Source: Melastoma dodecandrum | Taxonomy: Eukaryota; Streptophyta; Magnoliopsida; Myrtales; Melastomataceae | Direction of reading: 5' to 3' | Length of the DNA stretch: 64,000 nt | NCBI GenBank assembly: GCA_029817715.1 | Contig: JARUPY010000481.1 | Location: 62,001-126,000, forward strand | In this document: positions 10,839-22,503 of the stretch, one piece after another | Numbering within the stretch: position 1 is the stretch's first letter | Layout of the letters: the number at the start of each line of letters is the position of its first letter | Notes under the pieces: generated by a model | Database searches by the model: none | What the model saw: only the letters and a program-made list of their open reading frames with translations | What the model was told of the DNA's origin: nothing | Translations under genes and position numbers: made by a program

Positions 10839-13509
10839 GTGCAAACGAAAGGGACCCGAATGTCAAATGTAGAACTCCAATTTTGAATAGTTTGGGAAGC
10901 ATTTGGGGATCATTTAGGCTTCGGAAAATGCAAGTTCGGAAGCATCAATGTACGGAGCATGCGGGATGCACAACCTTGCGTAAGTTGTGCGCGGGGTTCC
11001 TCATTGTGCAAACGAAAGGGACCCGAATGCCAAATGTAGAACTCCAATTTTGAATAGTTTGGGAAGCATTTGGAGATCATTTAGGCTTCGGAAAATGCAA
11101 GTTCGGAAGCATCAATGTACGGAGCATGCGGGATGCACAACCTTGCGTAAGTTGTGCGCGGGGTTCCTCATTGTGCAAACGAAAGGGACCCGAATGTCAA
11201 ATGTAGAACTCCAATTTTGAATAGTTTGGGAAGCATTTGGGGATCATTTAGGCTTCGGAAAATGCAAGTTCGGAAGCACCAAGGTACGGAGCATGCGGGA
11301 TGCACAACCTTGCGTAAGTTGTGCGCGGGGTTCCTCATTGTGCAAACGAAAGGGACCCGAATGTCAAATGTAGAACTCCAATTTTGAATAGTTTGGGAAG
11401 CATTTGGGGATCATTTTGGCTTCGGAAAATGCAAGTTCGGAAGCACCAAGGTACGGAGCATGCGGGATGCACAACCTTGCGTAAGTTGTGCGCGGGGTTC
11501 CTCATTGTGCAAACGAAAGGGACCCGAATGTCAAATGTAGAACTCCAATTTTGAATAGTTTGGGAAGCATTTGGAGATCATTTTGGCTTCGGAAAATGCA
11601 AGTTCGGAAGCATCAATGTACGGAGCATGCGGGATGCACAACCTTGCGTAAGTTGTGCGCGGGGTTCCTCCTTGTGCAAACGAAAGGGACCCGAATGTCA
11701 AATGTAGAACTCCAATTTTGAATAGTTTGGGAAGCATTTGGGGATCATTTCGGCTTCGGAAAATGCAAGTTCGGAAGCACCAAGGTACGGAGCATGCGGG
11801 ATGCACAACCTTGCATAAGTTGTGCGCGGGGTTCCTCCGTGTGCAAACGAAAGGGACCCGAATGCCAAATGTAGAACTCCAATTTTGAATAGTTTGGGAA
11901 GCATTTGGGGATCATTTAGGCTTCGGAAAATGCAAGTTCGGAAGCACCAAGGTACGGAGCATGCGGGATGCACAACCTTGCGTAAGTTGTGCGCGGGGTT
12001 CCTCATTGTGCAAACGAAAGGGACCCGAATGTCAAATGTAGAACTCCAATTTTGAATAGTTTGGGAAGCATTTGGGGATCATTTCGGCTTCGGAAAATGC
12101 AAGTTCGGAAGCACCAAGGTACGGAGCATGCGGGATGCACAACCATGCGTAAGTTGTGCGCGGGGTTCCTCATTGTGCAACGAAAGGGACCCGAATGTCA
12201 AATGTAGAACTCCAATTTTGAATAGTTTGGGAAGCATTTGGGGATCATTTCGGCTTCGGAAAATGCAAGTTCGGAAGCACCAAGGTACGGAGCATGCGGG
12301 ATGCACAACTTTGCGTAAGTTGTGCGCGGGGTTCCGCCGTGTGCAAACGAAAGGGACCCGAATGTCAAATGTAGAACTCCAATTTTGAATAGTTAGGGAA
12401 GCATTTGGGGATCATTTAGGCTTCGGAAAATGCAAGTTCGGAAGCATCAAGGTACGGAGCATGCGGGATGCACAACCTTGCGTAAGTTGTGCGCGGGGTT
12501 CCTCATTGTGCAAACGAAAGGGACCCGAATGCCAAATGTAGAACTCCAATTTTGAATAGTTTGGGAAGCATTTGGGGATCATTTAGGCTTCGGAAAATGC
12601 AAGTTCGGAAGCACCAAGGTACGGAGCATGCGGGATGCACAACCTTGCGTAAGTTGTGCGCGGGGTTCCTCATTGTGCAAACGAAAGGGACCCGAATGTC
12701 AAATGTAGAACTCCAATTTTGAATAGTTTGGGAAGCATTTGGGGATCATTTCGGCTTTGGAAAATGCAAGTTCGGAATCACCAAGGTACGGAGCATGCGG
12801 GATGCACAACCTTGCGTAAGTTGTGCGCGGGGTTCCTCCGTGTGCAAACGAAAGGGACCCGAATGTCAAATGTAGAACTCCAATTTTGAATAGTTTGGGA
12901 AGCATTTGGGGATCATTTTGGCTTCGGAAAATGCAAGTTCGGAAGCATCAATGTACGGAGCATGCGGGATGCACAACCTTGCGTAAGTTGTGCGCGGGGT
13001 TCCTCATTGTGCAAACGAAAGGGACCCGAATGTCAAATGTAGAACTCCAATTTTGAATAGTTTGGGAAGCATTTGGGGATCATTTGGGCTTCGGAAAATG
13101 CAAGTTCGGAAGCACCAAGGTACGGAGCATGCGGGATGCACAACCATGCGTAAGTTGTGCGCGGGGTTCCTCATTGTGCAAACGAAAGGGACCCGAATGC
13201 TAAATGTAGAACTCCAATTTTGAATAGTTTGGGAAGCATTTGGAGATCATTTAGGCTTCGGAAAATGCAAGTTCGGAAGCATCAATGTACGGAGCATGCG
13301 GGATGCACAACCTTGCGTAAGTTGTGCGCGGGGTTCCTCATTGTGCAAACGAAAGGGACCCGAATGCCAAATGTAGAACTCCAATTTTGAATAGTTTGGG
13401 AAGCATTTGGGGATCATTTAGGCTTCGGAAAATGCAAGTTCGGAAGCACCAAGGTACGGAGCATGCGGGATGCACAACCTTGCGTAAGTTGTGCGCGGGG
13501 TTCCTCATT

Positions 13510-13672
13510 GTGCAAACGAAAGGGACCCGAATGTCAAATGTAGAACTCCAATTTTGAATAGTTTGGGAAGCATTTGGGGATCATTTGGGCTTCGGAAAAT
13601 GCAAGTTCGGAAGCACCAAGGTACGGAGCATGCGGGATGCACAACCATGCGTAAGTTGTGCGCTTCCTCATT
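13510..13672 (+). repeat. 163-bp monomer with 4-bp deletion, copy 3
   Basis: Has catttggg and ccatgcg like copies 1 and 2, but gcaagttcgg instead of gcaatttggg. The following monomer has atgcg and 'gtttcggaagc'. Confidence 0.85.
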
Positions 13673-14673
13673 GTGCAAACGAAAGGGACCCGAATGCGAA
13701 ATGTAGAACTCCAATTTTGAATAGTTTCGGAAGCATTTGGAGATCATTTAGGCTTCGGAAAATGCAAGTTCGGAAGCATCAATGTACGGAGCATGCGGGA
13801 CGCACAACCTTGCGTAAGTTGTGCGCGGGGTTCCTCATTGTGCAAACGAAAGGGACCCGAATGCCAAATGTAGAACTCCAATTTTGAATAGTTTGGGAAG
13901 CATTTGGGGATCATTTAGGCTTCGGAAAATGCAATTTCGGAAGCACCAAGGTACGGAGCATGCGGGATGCACAACCTTGCGTAAGTTGTGCGCGAGGTTC
14001 CTCATTGTGCAACGAAAGGGACCCGAATGTCAAATGTAGAACTCCAATTTTGAATAGTTTGGGAAGCATTTGGGGATCATTTCGGCTTTGGAAAATGCAA
14101 GTTCGGAAGCACCAAGGTACGGAGCATGCGGGATGCACAACCTTGCATAAGTTGTGCGCGAGGTTCCTCCTTGTGCAAACGAAAGGGACCCGAATGTCAA
14201 ATGTAGAACTCCAATTTTGAATAGTTTGGGAAGCATTTGGAGATCATTTAGGCTTCGGAAAATGCAAGTTCGGAAGCATCAATGTACGGAGCATGCGGGA
14301 TGCACAACCTTGCGTAAGTTGTGCGCGGGGTTCCTCATTGTGCAAACGAAAGGGACCCGAATGCCAAATGTAGAACTCCAATTTTGAATAGTTTGGGAAG
14401 CATTTGGGGATCATTTAGGCTTCGGAAAATGCAAGTTCGGAAGCACCAAGGTACGGAGCATGCGGGATGCACAACCTTGCGTAAGTTGTGCGCGGGGTTC
14501 CTCATTGTGCAAACGAAAGGGACCCGAATGTCAAATGTAGAACTCCAATTTTGAATAGTTTGGGAAGCATTTGGGGATCATTTAGGCTTCGGAAAATGCA
14601 AGTTCGGAAGCACCAAGGTACGGAGCATGCGGGATGCACAACCTTGCATAAGTTGTGCGCGGGGTTCCTCCTT

Positions 14674-14840
14674 GTGCAAACGAAAGGGACCCGAATGTCA
14701 CATGTAGAACTCCAATTTTGAATAGTTTGGGAACTATTTGGCGATCATTTCGGCTTCGGAAAATGCAAGTTCGGAAGCACCATGGTTCGGAGCCTGCGGG
14801 ATACACAAACTTGCGTAAGTTGTGTGCGAGGATCCTCCGT
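14674..14840 (+). repeat. Most divergent single monomer
   Basis: About 11 private substitutions relative to the local consensus: 'gtcacatg', 'gggaactattt', 'tttggcgatc', 'caccatggttcgg', 'gagcctgcggg', 'gatacacaaacttg', 'gtgtgcgag' and 'aggatcctcc'. The last change creates GGATCC. Length stays 167 bp and both neighbours are ordinary. It could be an old copy that escaped homogenisation. Confidence 0.8.
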
Positions 14841-15842
14841 GTGCAAACGAGAGGGACCCGAATGTCAAATGTAGAACTCCAATTTTGAATAGTTTGGGAA
14901 GCATTTGGAGATCATTTAGGCTTCGGAAAATGCAAGTTCGGAAGCACCAAGGTACGGAGCATGCGGGATGCACAACCTTGCGTAAGTTGTGCGCGGGGTT
15001 CCTCATTGTGCAAACGAAAGGGACCCGAATGCGAAATGTAGAACTCCAATTTTGAATAGTTTGGGAAGCATTTGGGGATCATTTAGGCTTCGGGAAATGC
15101 AAGTTCGGAAGCATCAATGTACGGAGCATGCGGGATGCACAACCTTGCGTAAGTTGTGCGCGGGGTTCCTCATTGTGCAAACGAAAGGGACCCGAATGTC
15201 AAATGTAGAACTCCAATTTTGAATAGTTTGGGAAGCATTTGGGGATCATTTAGGCTTCGGAAAATGCAATTTCGGAAGCACCAAGGTACGGAGCATGCGG
15301 GATGCACAACCATGCGTAAGTTGTGCGCGGGGTTCCTCATTGTGCAAACGAAAGGGACCCGAATGTCAAATGTAGAACTCCAATTTTGAATAGTTTGGGA
15401 AGCATTTGGGGATCATTTGGGCTTCGGAAAATGCAATTTCGGAAGCACCAAGGTACGGAGCATGCGGGATGCACAACCATGCGTAAGTTGTGCGCGGGGT
15501 TCCTCATTGTGCAAACGAAAGGGACCCGAATGCTAAATGTAGAACTCCAATTTTGAATAGTTTGGGAAGCATTTGGAGATCATTTAGGCTTCGGAAAATG
15601 CAAGTTCGGAAGCATCAATGTACGGAGCATGCGGGATGCACAACCTTGCGTAAGTTGTGCGCGGGGTTCCTCATTGTGCAAACGAAAGGGACCCGAATGC
15701 TAAATGTAGAACTCCAATTTTGAATAGTTTGGGAAGCATTTGGGGATCATTTTGGCTTCGGAAAATGCAAGTTCGGAAGCACCAAGGTACGGAGCATGCG
15801 GGATGCACAACCTTGCGTAAGTTGTGCGCGAGGTTCCTCATT

Positions 15843-16004
15843 GTGCAACGAAAGGGACCCGAATGTCAAATGTAGAACTCCAATTTTGAATAGTTTGGGA
15901 AGCATTTGGGGATCATTTTGGCTTCGGAAAATGCAATTTCGGAAGCACCAAGGTACGGAGCATGCGGGATGCACAACCTTGCGTAAGTTGTGCGCTTCCT
16001 CATT
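15843..16004 (+). repeat. 162-bp monomer with 4-bp deletion, copy 4
   Basis: Carries the one-A deletion at its start and 'gcgcttcctc' at its end, with cattttgg, gcaatttcgg and a normal ccttgcg loop. It is the only one of the six without ccatgcg, so it may be recombinant or independent. Confidence 0.85.
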
Positions 16005-18174
16005 GTGCAAACGAAAGGGACCCGAATGCTAAATGTAGAACTCCAATTTTGAATAGTTTGGGAAGCATTTGGGGATCATTTAGGCTTCGGAAAATGCAAG
16101 TTCGGAAGCATCAATGTACGGAGCATGCGGGATGCACAACCTTGCGTAAGTTGTGCGCGGGGTTCCTCATTGTGCAAACGAAAGGGACCCGAATGCCAAA
16201 TGTAGAACTCCAATTTTGAATAGTTTGGGAAGCATTTGGGGATCATTTAGGCTTCGGAAAATGCAAGTTCGGAAGCACCAAGGTACGGAGCATGCGGGAT
16301 GCACAACCTTGCGTAAGTTGTGCGCGGGGTTCCTCATTGTGCAAACGAAAGGGACCCGAATGTCGAATGTAGAACTCCAATTTTGAATAGTTTGGGAAGC
16401 ATTTGGGGATCATTTTGGCTTCGGAAAATGCAAGTTCGGAAGCACCAAGGTACGGAGCATGCGGGATGCACAACCTTGCGTAAGTTGTGCGCGGGGTTCC
16501 TCATTGTGCAAACGAAAGGGACCCGAATGTCAAATGTAGAACTCCAATTTTGAATAGTTTGGGAAGCATTTGGGGATCATTTAGGCTTCGGAAAATGCAA
16601 GTTCGGAAGCATCAATGTACGGAGCATGCGGGATGCACAACCTTGCGTAAGTTGTGCGCGGGGTTCCTCATTGTGCAAACGAAAGGGACCCGAATGTCAA
16701 ATGTAGAACTCCAATTTTGAATAGTTTGGGAAGCATTTGGGGATCATTTAGGCTTCGGAAAATGCAAGTTCGGAAGCACCAAGGTACGGAGCATGCGGGA
16801 TGCACAACCTTGCGTAAGTTGTGCGCGGGGTTCCTCATTGTGCAAACGAAAGGGACCCGAATGCCAAATGTAGAACTCTAATTTTGAATAGTTTGGGAAG
16901 CATTTGGGGATCATTTAGGCTTCGGAAAATGCAATTTCGGAAGCATCAAGGTACGGAGCATGCGGGATGCACAACCTTGCGTAAGTTGTGCGCGGGGTTC
17001 CTCCTTGTGCAAACGAAAGGGACCCGAATGTCAAATGTAGAACTCCAATTTTGAATAGTTTGGGAAGCATTTGGGGATCATTTTGGCTTTGGAAAATGCA
17101 AGTTCGGAAGCACCAAGGTACGGAGCATGCGGGATGCACAACCTTGCATAAGTTGTGCGCGAGGTTCCTCCTTGTGCAAACGAGAGGGACCCGAATGTCA
17201 AATGTAGAACTCCAATTTTGAATAGTTTGGGAAGCATTTGGGGATCATTTAGGCTTCGGAAAATGCAAGTTCGGAAGCATCAATGTACGGAGCATGCGGG
17301 ATGCACAACCTTGCGTAAGTTGTGCGCGGGGTTCCTCATTGTGCAAACGAAAGGGACCCGAATGCCAAATGTAGAACTCCAATTTTGAATAGTTTGGGAA
17401 GCATTTGGGGATCATTTAGGCTTCGGAAAATGCAAGTTCGGAAGCACCAAGGTACGGAGCATGCGGGATGCACAACCTTGCGTAAGTTGTGCGCGGGGTT
17501 CCTCATTGTGCAAACGAAAGGGACCCGAATGCCAAATGTAGAACTCCAATTTTGAATAGTTTGGGAAGCATTTGGGGATCATTTAGGCTTCGGAAAATGC
17601 AATTTCGGAAGCACCAAGGTACGGAGCATGCGGGATGCACAACCTTGCGTAAGTTGTGCGCGGGGTTCCTCATTGTGCAACGAAAGGGACCCGAATGTCA
17701 AATGTAGAACTCCAATTTTGAATAGTTTGGGAAGCATTTGGGGATCATTTAGGCTTTGGAAAATGCAAGTTCGGAAGCACCAAGGTACGGAGCATGCGGG
17801 ATGCACAACCTTGCATAAGTTGTGCGCGGGGTTCCTCCTTGTGCAAACGAGAGGGACCCGAATGTCAAATGTAGAACTCCAATTTTGAATAGTTTGGGAA
17901 GCATTTGGAGATCATTTAGGCTTCGGAAAATGCAAGTTCGGAAGCACCAATGTACGGAGCATGCGGGATGCACAACCTTGCGTAAGTTGTGCGCGGGGTT
18001 CCTCATTGTGCAAACGAAAGGGACCCGAATGCGAAATGTAGAACTCCAATTTTGAATAGTTTGGGAAGCATTTGGAGATCATTTAGGCTTCGGAAAATGC
18101 AAGTTCGGAAGCATCAATGTACGGAGCATGCGGGATGCACAACCTTGCGTAAGTTGTGCGCGGGGTTCCTCATT

Positions 18175-18506
18175 GTGCAAACGACAGGGACCCGAATGCC
18201 AAATGTAGAACTCCAATTTTGAATAGTTTTGGAAGCATTTGGGGATCATTTAGGCTTCGGAAAATGCAATTTCGGAAGCACCAAGGTACGGAGCACGCGG
18301 AATGCTCAACTTGCGTAAGTTGTGCGCGGGGTTCCTCATTGTGCAACGAAAGGGACCCGAATGTCAAATGTAGAACTCCAATTTTGAATAGTTTGGGAAG
18401 CATTTGGGGATCATTTCGGCTTTGGAAAATGCAAGTTCGGAATCACCAAGGTACGGAGCATGCGGGATGCACAACCTTGCATAAGTTGTGCGCGAGGTTA
18501 CTCCGT
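18175..18506 (+). repeat. Duplicated dimer with lost GCATGC site, left copy
   Basis: Matches 22171-22503 at an offset of about 3996 bp. Both have 'gagcacgcggaatgc', which removes the GCATGC palindrome, followed by a one-base-shorter 'caacttgcg' in place of 'caaccttgcg'. In both, the next monomer ends with 'gaggttactccgtg'. The left copy also has 'acgacaggg', gttttgg and 'atgctcaac', and its following monomer carries the one-A deletion. The right copy has 'gtgcgaggggttcc'. Confidence 0.7.
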
Positions 18507-19506
18507 GTGCAAACGAGAGGGACCCGAATGTCAAATGTAGAACTCCAATTTTGATTAGTTTGGGAAGCATTTGGAGATCATTTTGGCTTCGGAAAATGCA
18601 AGTTCGGAAGCATCAATGTACGGAGCATGCGGGATGCACAACCTTGCGTAAGTTGTGCGCGGGGTTCCTCATTGTGCAACGAAAGGGACCCGAATGTCAA
18701 ATGTAGAACTCCAATTTTGAATAGTTTGGGAAGCATTTGGGGATCATTTCGGCTTCGGAAAATGCAAGTTCGGAATCACCAAGGTACGGAGCATGCGGGA
18801 TGCACAACCTTGCATAAGTTGTGCGCGAGGTTCCTCCGTGTGCAAACGAAAGGGACCCGAATGCCAAATGTAGAACTCTAATTTTGAATAGTTTGGGAAG
18901 CATTTGGGGATCATTTAGGCTTCGGAAAATGCAATTTCGGAAGCACCAAGGTACGGAGCATGCGGGATGCACAACCTTGCGTAAGTTGTGCGCGGGGTTC
19001 CTCATTGTGCAAACGAAAGGGACCCGAATGCCAAATGTAGAACTCTAATTTTGAATAGTTTGGGAAGCATTTGGGGATCATTTAGGCTTCGGAAAATGCA
19101 ATTTCGGAAGCACCAAGGTACGGAGCATGCGGGATGCACAACCTTGCGTAAGTTGTGCGCGGGGTTCCTCATTGTGCAACGAAAGGGACCCTAATGTCAA
19201 ATGTAGAATTCCAATTTTGAATAGTTTGGGAAGCATTTGGGGATCATTTCGGCTTGGGAAAATGCAAGTTCGGAATCACCAAGGTACGGAGCATGCGGGA
19301 TGCACAACCTTGCATAAGTTGTGCGCGAGGTTCCTCCGTGTGCAAACGAGAGGGACCCGAATGTCAAATGTAGAACTCTAATTTTGAATAGTTTGGGAAG
19401 CATTTGGAGATCATTTTGGCTTCGGAAAATGCAAGTTCGGAAGCATCAATGTACGGAGCATGCGGGATGCACAACCTTGCGTAAGTTGTGCGCGGGGTTC
19501 CTCATT

Positions 19507-19670
19507 GTGCATCGAAAGGGACCCGAATGTCAAATGTAGAACTCCAATTTTGAATAGTTTGGGAATCATTTGGGGATCATTTGGGCTTCGGAGAATGCAA
19601 TTTCGGAAGCACCACGGTACGGAGCATGCGGGATGCACAACCTTGCATAAATTTCGCGAGGTTCCTCCGT
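19507..19670 (+). repeat. 164-bp monomer with damaged hairpin region
   Basis: The loop and right arm read 'cataaatttcgcgagg' instead of 'cataagttgtgcgcgagg': two bases lost plus substitutions. The copy also has 'gtgcatcg', 'gggaatcatttgggg', cggagaatgc and 'caccacgg', all shared with 26335-26487, whose hairpin is damaged in a different way. A third relative starting at 26988 has 'agttttgcgcg'. Confidence 0.75.
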
Positions 19671-21670
19671 GTGCAAACGAAAGGGACCCGAATGTCAAAT
19701 GTATAACTTCAATTTTGAATAGTTTGGGAAGCATTTGGAGATCATTTAGGCTTCGGAAAATGCAAGTTCGGAAGCATCAATGTACGGAGCATGCGGGATG
19801 CACAACCTTGCGTAAGTTGTGCGCGGGGTTCCTCATTGTGCAACGAAAGGGACCCGAATGTCAAATGTAGAACTCCAATTTTGAATAGTTTGGGAAGCAT
19901 TTGGGGATCATTTCGGCTTTGGAAAATGCAAGTTCGGAATCACCAAGGTACGGAGCATGCGGGATGCACAACCTTGCATAAGTTGTGCGCGAGGTTCCTC
20001 CGTGTGCAAACGAGAGGGACCCGAATGTCAAATGTAGAACTCCAATTTTGAATAGTTTGGGAAGCATTTGGAGATCATTTTGGCTTCGGAAAATGCAAGT
20101 TCGGAAGCATCAATGTACGGAGCATGCGGGATGCACCACCTTGCGTAAGTTGTGCGCGGGGTTCCTCATTGTGCAACGAAAGGGACCCGAATGTCAAATG
20201 TAGAACTCCAATTTTGAATAGTTTGGGAAGCATTTGGGGATCATTTGGGCTTCGGAGAATGCAATTTCGGAAGCACCAAGGTACGGAGCATGCGGGATGC
20301 ACAACCTTGCATAAGTTGTGCGCGAGGTTCCTCCGTGTGCAAACGAGAGGGACCCGAATGTCAAATGTAGAACTCCAATTTTGAATAGTTCGGGAAGCAT
20401 TTGGAGATCATTTAGGCTTCGGAAAATGCAAGTTCGGAAGCATCAATGTACGGAGCATGCGGGATGCACAACCTTGCGTAAGTTGTGCGCGGGGTTCCTC
20501 ATTGTGCAAACGAAAGGGACCCGAATGCCAAATGTAGAACTCTAATTTTGAATAGTTTGGGAAGCATTTGGGGATCATTTAGGCTTCGGAAAATGCAATT
20601 TCGGAAGCACCAAGGTACGGAGCATGCGGAATGCACAACCTTGCGTAAGTTGTGCGCGGGGTTCCTCATTGTGCAACGAAAGGGACCCTAATGTCAAATG
20701 TAGAATTCCAATTTTGAATAGTTTGGGAAGCATTTGGGGATCATTTCGGCTTGGGAAAATGCAAGTTCGGAATCACCAAGGTACGGAGCATGCGGGATGC
20801 ACAACCTTGCATAAGTTGTGCGCGAGGTTCCTCCGTGTGCAAACGAGAGGGACCCGAATGTCAAATGTAAAACTCCAATTTGGAATAGTTTGGGAAGCAT
20901 TTGGAGATCATTTTGGCTTCGGAAAATGCAAGTTCGGAAGCATCAATGTACGGAGCATGCGGGATGCACCACCTTGCGTAAGTTGTGCGCGAGGTTCCTC
21001 ATTGTGCAACGAAAGGGACCCGAATGTCAAATGTAGAACTCCAATTTTGAATAGTTTGGGAAGCATTTGGGGATCATTTCGGCTTTGGAAAATGCAAGTT
21101 CGGAATCACCAAGGTACGGAGCATGCGGGATACACAACCATGCGTAAGTTGTGCGCGAGGTTCCTCCTTGTGCAAACGAGAGGGACCCGAATGTCAAATG
21201 TAGAACTCCAATTTTGAATAGTTTGGGAAGCATTTGGAGATCATTTAGGCTTCGGAAAATGCAAGTTCGGAAGCATCAATGTACGGAGCATGCGGGATGC
21301 ACAACCTTGCGTAAGTTGTGCGCGGGGTTCCTCATTGTGCAAAGGAAAGGGACCCGAATGTCAAATGTAGAACTCCAATTTTGAATAGTTTGGGAAGCAT
21401 TTGGGGATCATTTGGGCTTCGGAGAATGCAATTTGGGAAGCACCAAGGTACGGAGCATGCGGGATGCACAACCTTGCGTAAGTTGTGCACGGGGTTCCTC
21501 ATTGTGCAAACGAAAGGGACCCGAATGCGAAATGTAGAACTCCAATTTTGAATAGTTTGGGAAGCATTTGGAGATCATTTAGGCTTCGGAAAATGCAATT
21601 TCGGAAGCACCAAGGTACGGAGCATGCGGGATGCGCAACCTTGCGTAAGTTGTGCGCGGGGTTCCTCATT

Positions 21671-21836
21671 GTGCAAAAGAAAGGGACCCAAATGCCAAAT
21701 GTAGAACTCCAATTTTGAATAGTTTGGGAAGCATTTGGGGATCATTTCGGCTTCGGAAAATGTAATTTCGGAAGCACCAAGTACGGAGCATGCGGGATGC
21801 GCAACCTTGCGTAAGTTGTGCGCGCGGTTCCTCATT
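21671..21836 (+). repeat. 166-bp monomer lacking one G at the GTAC site
   Basis: 'caccaaggtacgg' is shortened to 'caccaagtacgg' at 21780-21781. The copy also has 'gtgcaaaag', acccaaatg, 'aaaatgtaatttcgg' and 'gatgcgcaacc', a combination partly shared with the monomers near 9000 and 44820. Confidence 0.75.
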
Positions 21837-22170
21837 GTGCAAACGAAAGGGACCCGAATGTCAAATGTAGAACTCCAATTTTGAATAGTTTGGGAAGCAT
21901 TTGGGGATCATTTCGGCTTTGGAAAATGCAAGTTCGGAATCACCAAGGTACGGAGCATGCGGGATGCACAACCTTGCCTAAGTTGTGCGCGAGGTTCCTC
22001 CTTGTGCAAACGAAAGGGACCCGAATGTCAAATGTAGAACTCCAATTTTGAATAGTTTGGGAAGCATTTGGAGATCATTTAGGCTTCGGAAAATGCAAGT
22101 TCGGAAGCATCAATGTACGGAGCATGCGGGATGCACAACCTTGCGTAAGTTGTGCGCGGGGTTCCTCATT

Positions 22171-22503
22171 GTGCAAACGAAAGGGACCCGAATGCCAAAT
22201 GTAGAACTCCAATTTTGAATAGTTTGGGAAGCATTTGGGGATCATTTCGGCTTCGGAAAATGCAAGTTCGGAAGCACCAAGGTACGGAGCACGCGGAATG
22301 CACAACTTGCGTAAGTTGTGCGAGGGGTTCCTCATTGTGCAAACGAAAGGGACCCGAATGTCAAATGTAGAACTCCAATTTTGAATAGTTTGGGAAGCAT
22401 TTGGGGATCATTTAGGCTTCGGAAAATGCAAGTTCGGAATCACCAAGGTACGGAGCATGCGGGATGCACAACCTTGCATAAGTTGTGCGCGAGGTTACTC
22501 CGT
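22171..22503 (+). repeat. Duplicated dimer with lost GCATGC site, right copy
   Basis: Partner of 18175-18506. It shares 'gagcacgcggaatgc', the shortened 'caacttgcg' and the 'gaggttactccgtg' ending. Unlike the left copy, the second monomer keeps 'gtgcaaacg' and has catttaggcttcgg instead of catttcggctttgg. Confidence 0.7.

Larger units (their letters stand above)
4506..18174 (+). repeat. Region B: mosaic block with many monomer variants
   Basis: Variant types absent from region A accumulate here: 'gcaatttcgg' first near 4930, 'tttggagatc' near 5239, 'gcataag' near 7979, 'gctttggaaa' near 9248, and 'aactctaatt' near 16875. Order is irregular, although short runs recur. Four of the six copies with a 4-bp deletion and the most mutated single monomer (14674-14840) lie here. 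The one-A deletion is infrequent (near 6179, 8177, 8677, 9174, 12179, 14010, 15846 and 17678), in contrast with region C. This looks like an older or transitional zone, but a mixing zone between two amplified families would look the same. Confidence 0.6.

Noticed and set aside
20624..21217. Longest + strand open frame, 197 codons
   Set aside because: It crosses several monomers because the one-A-deletion copies restore the frame. The translation is the same satellite peptide repeated in two frames.
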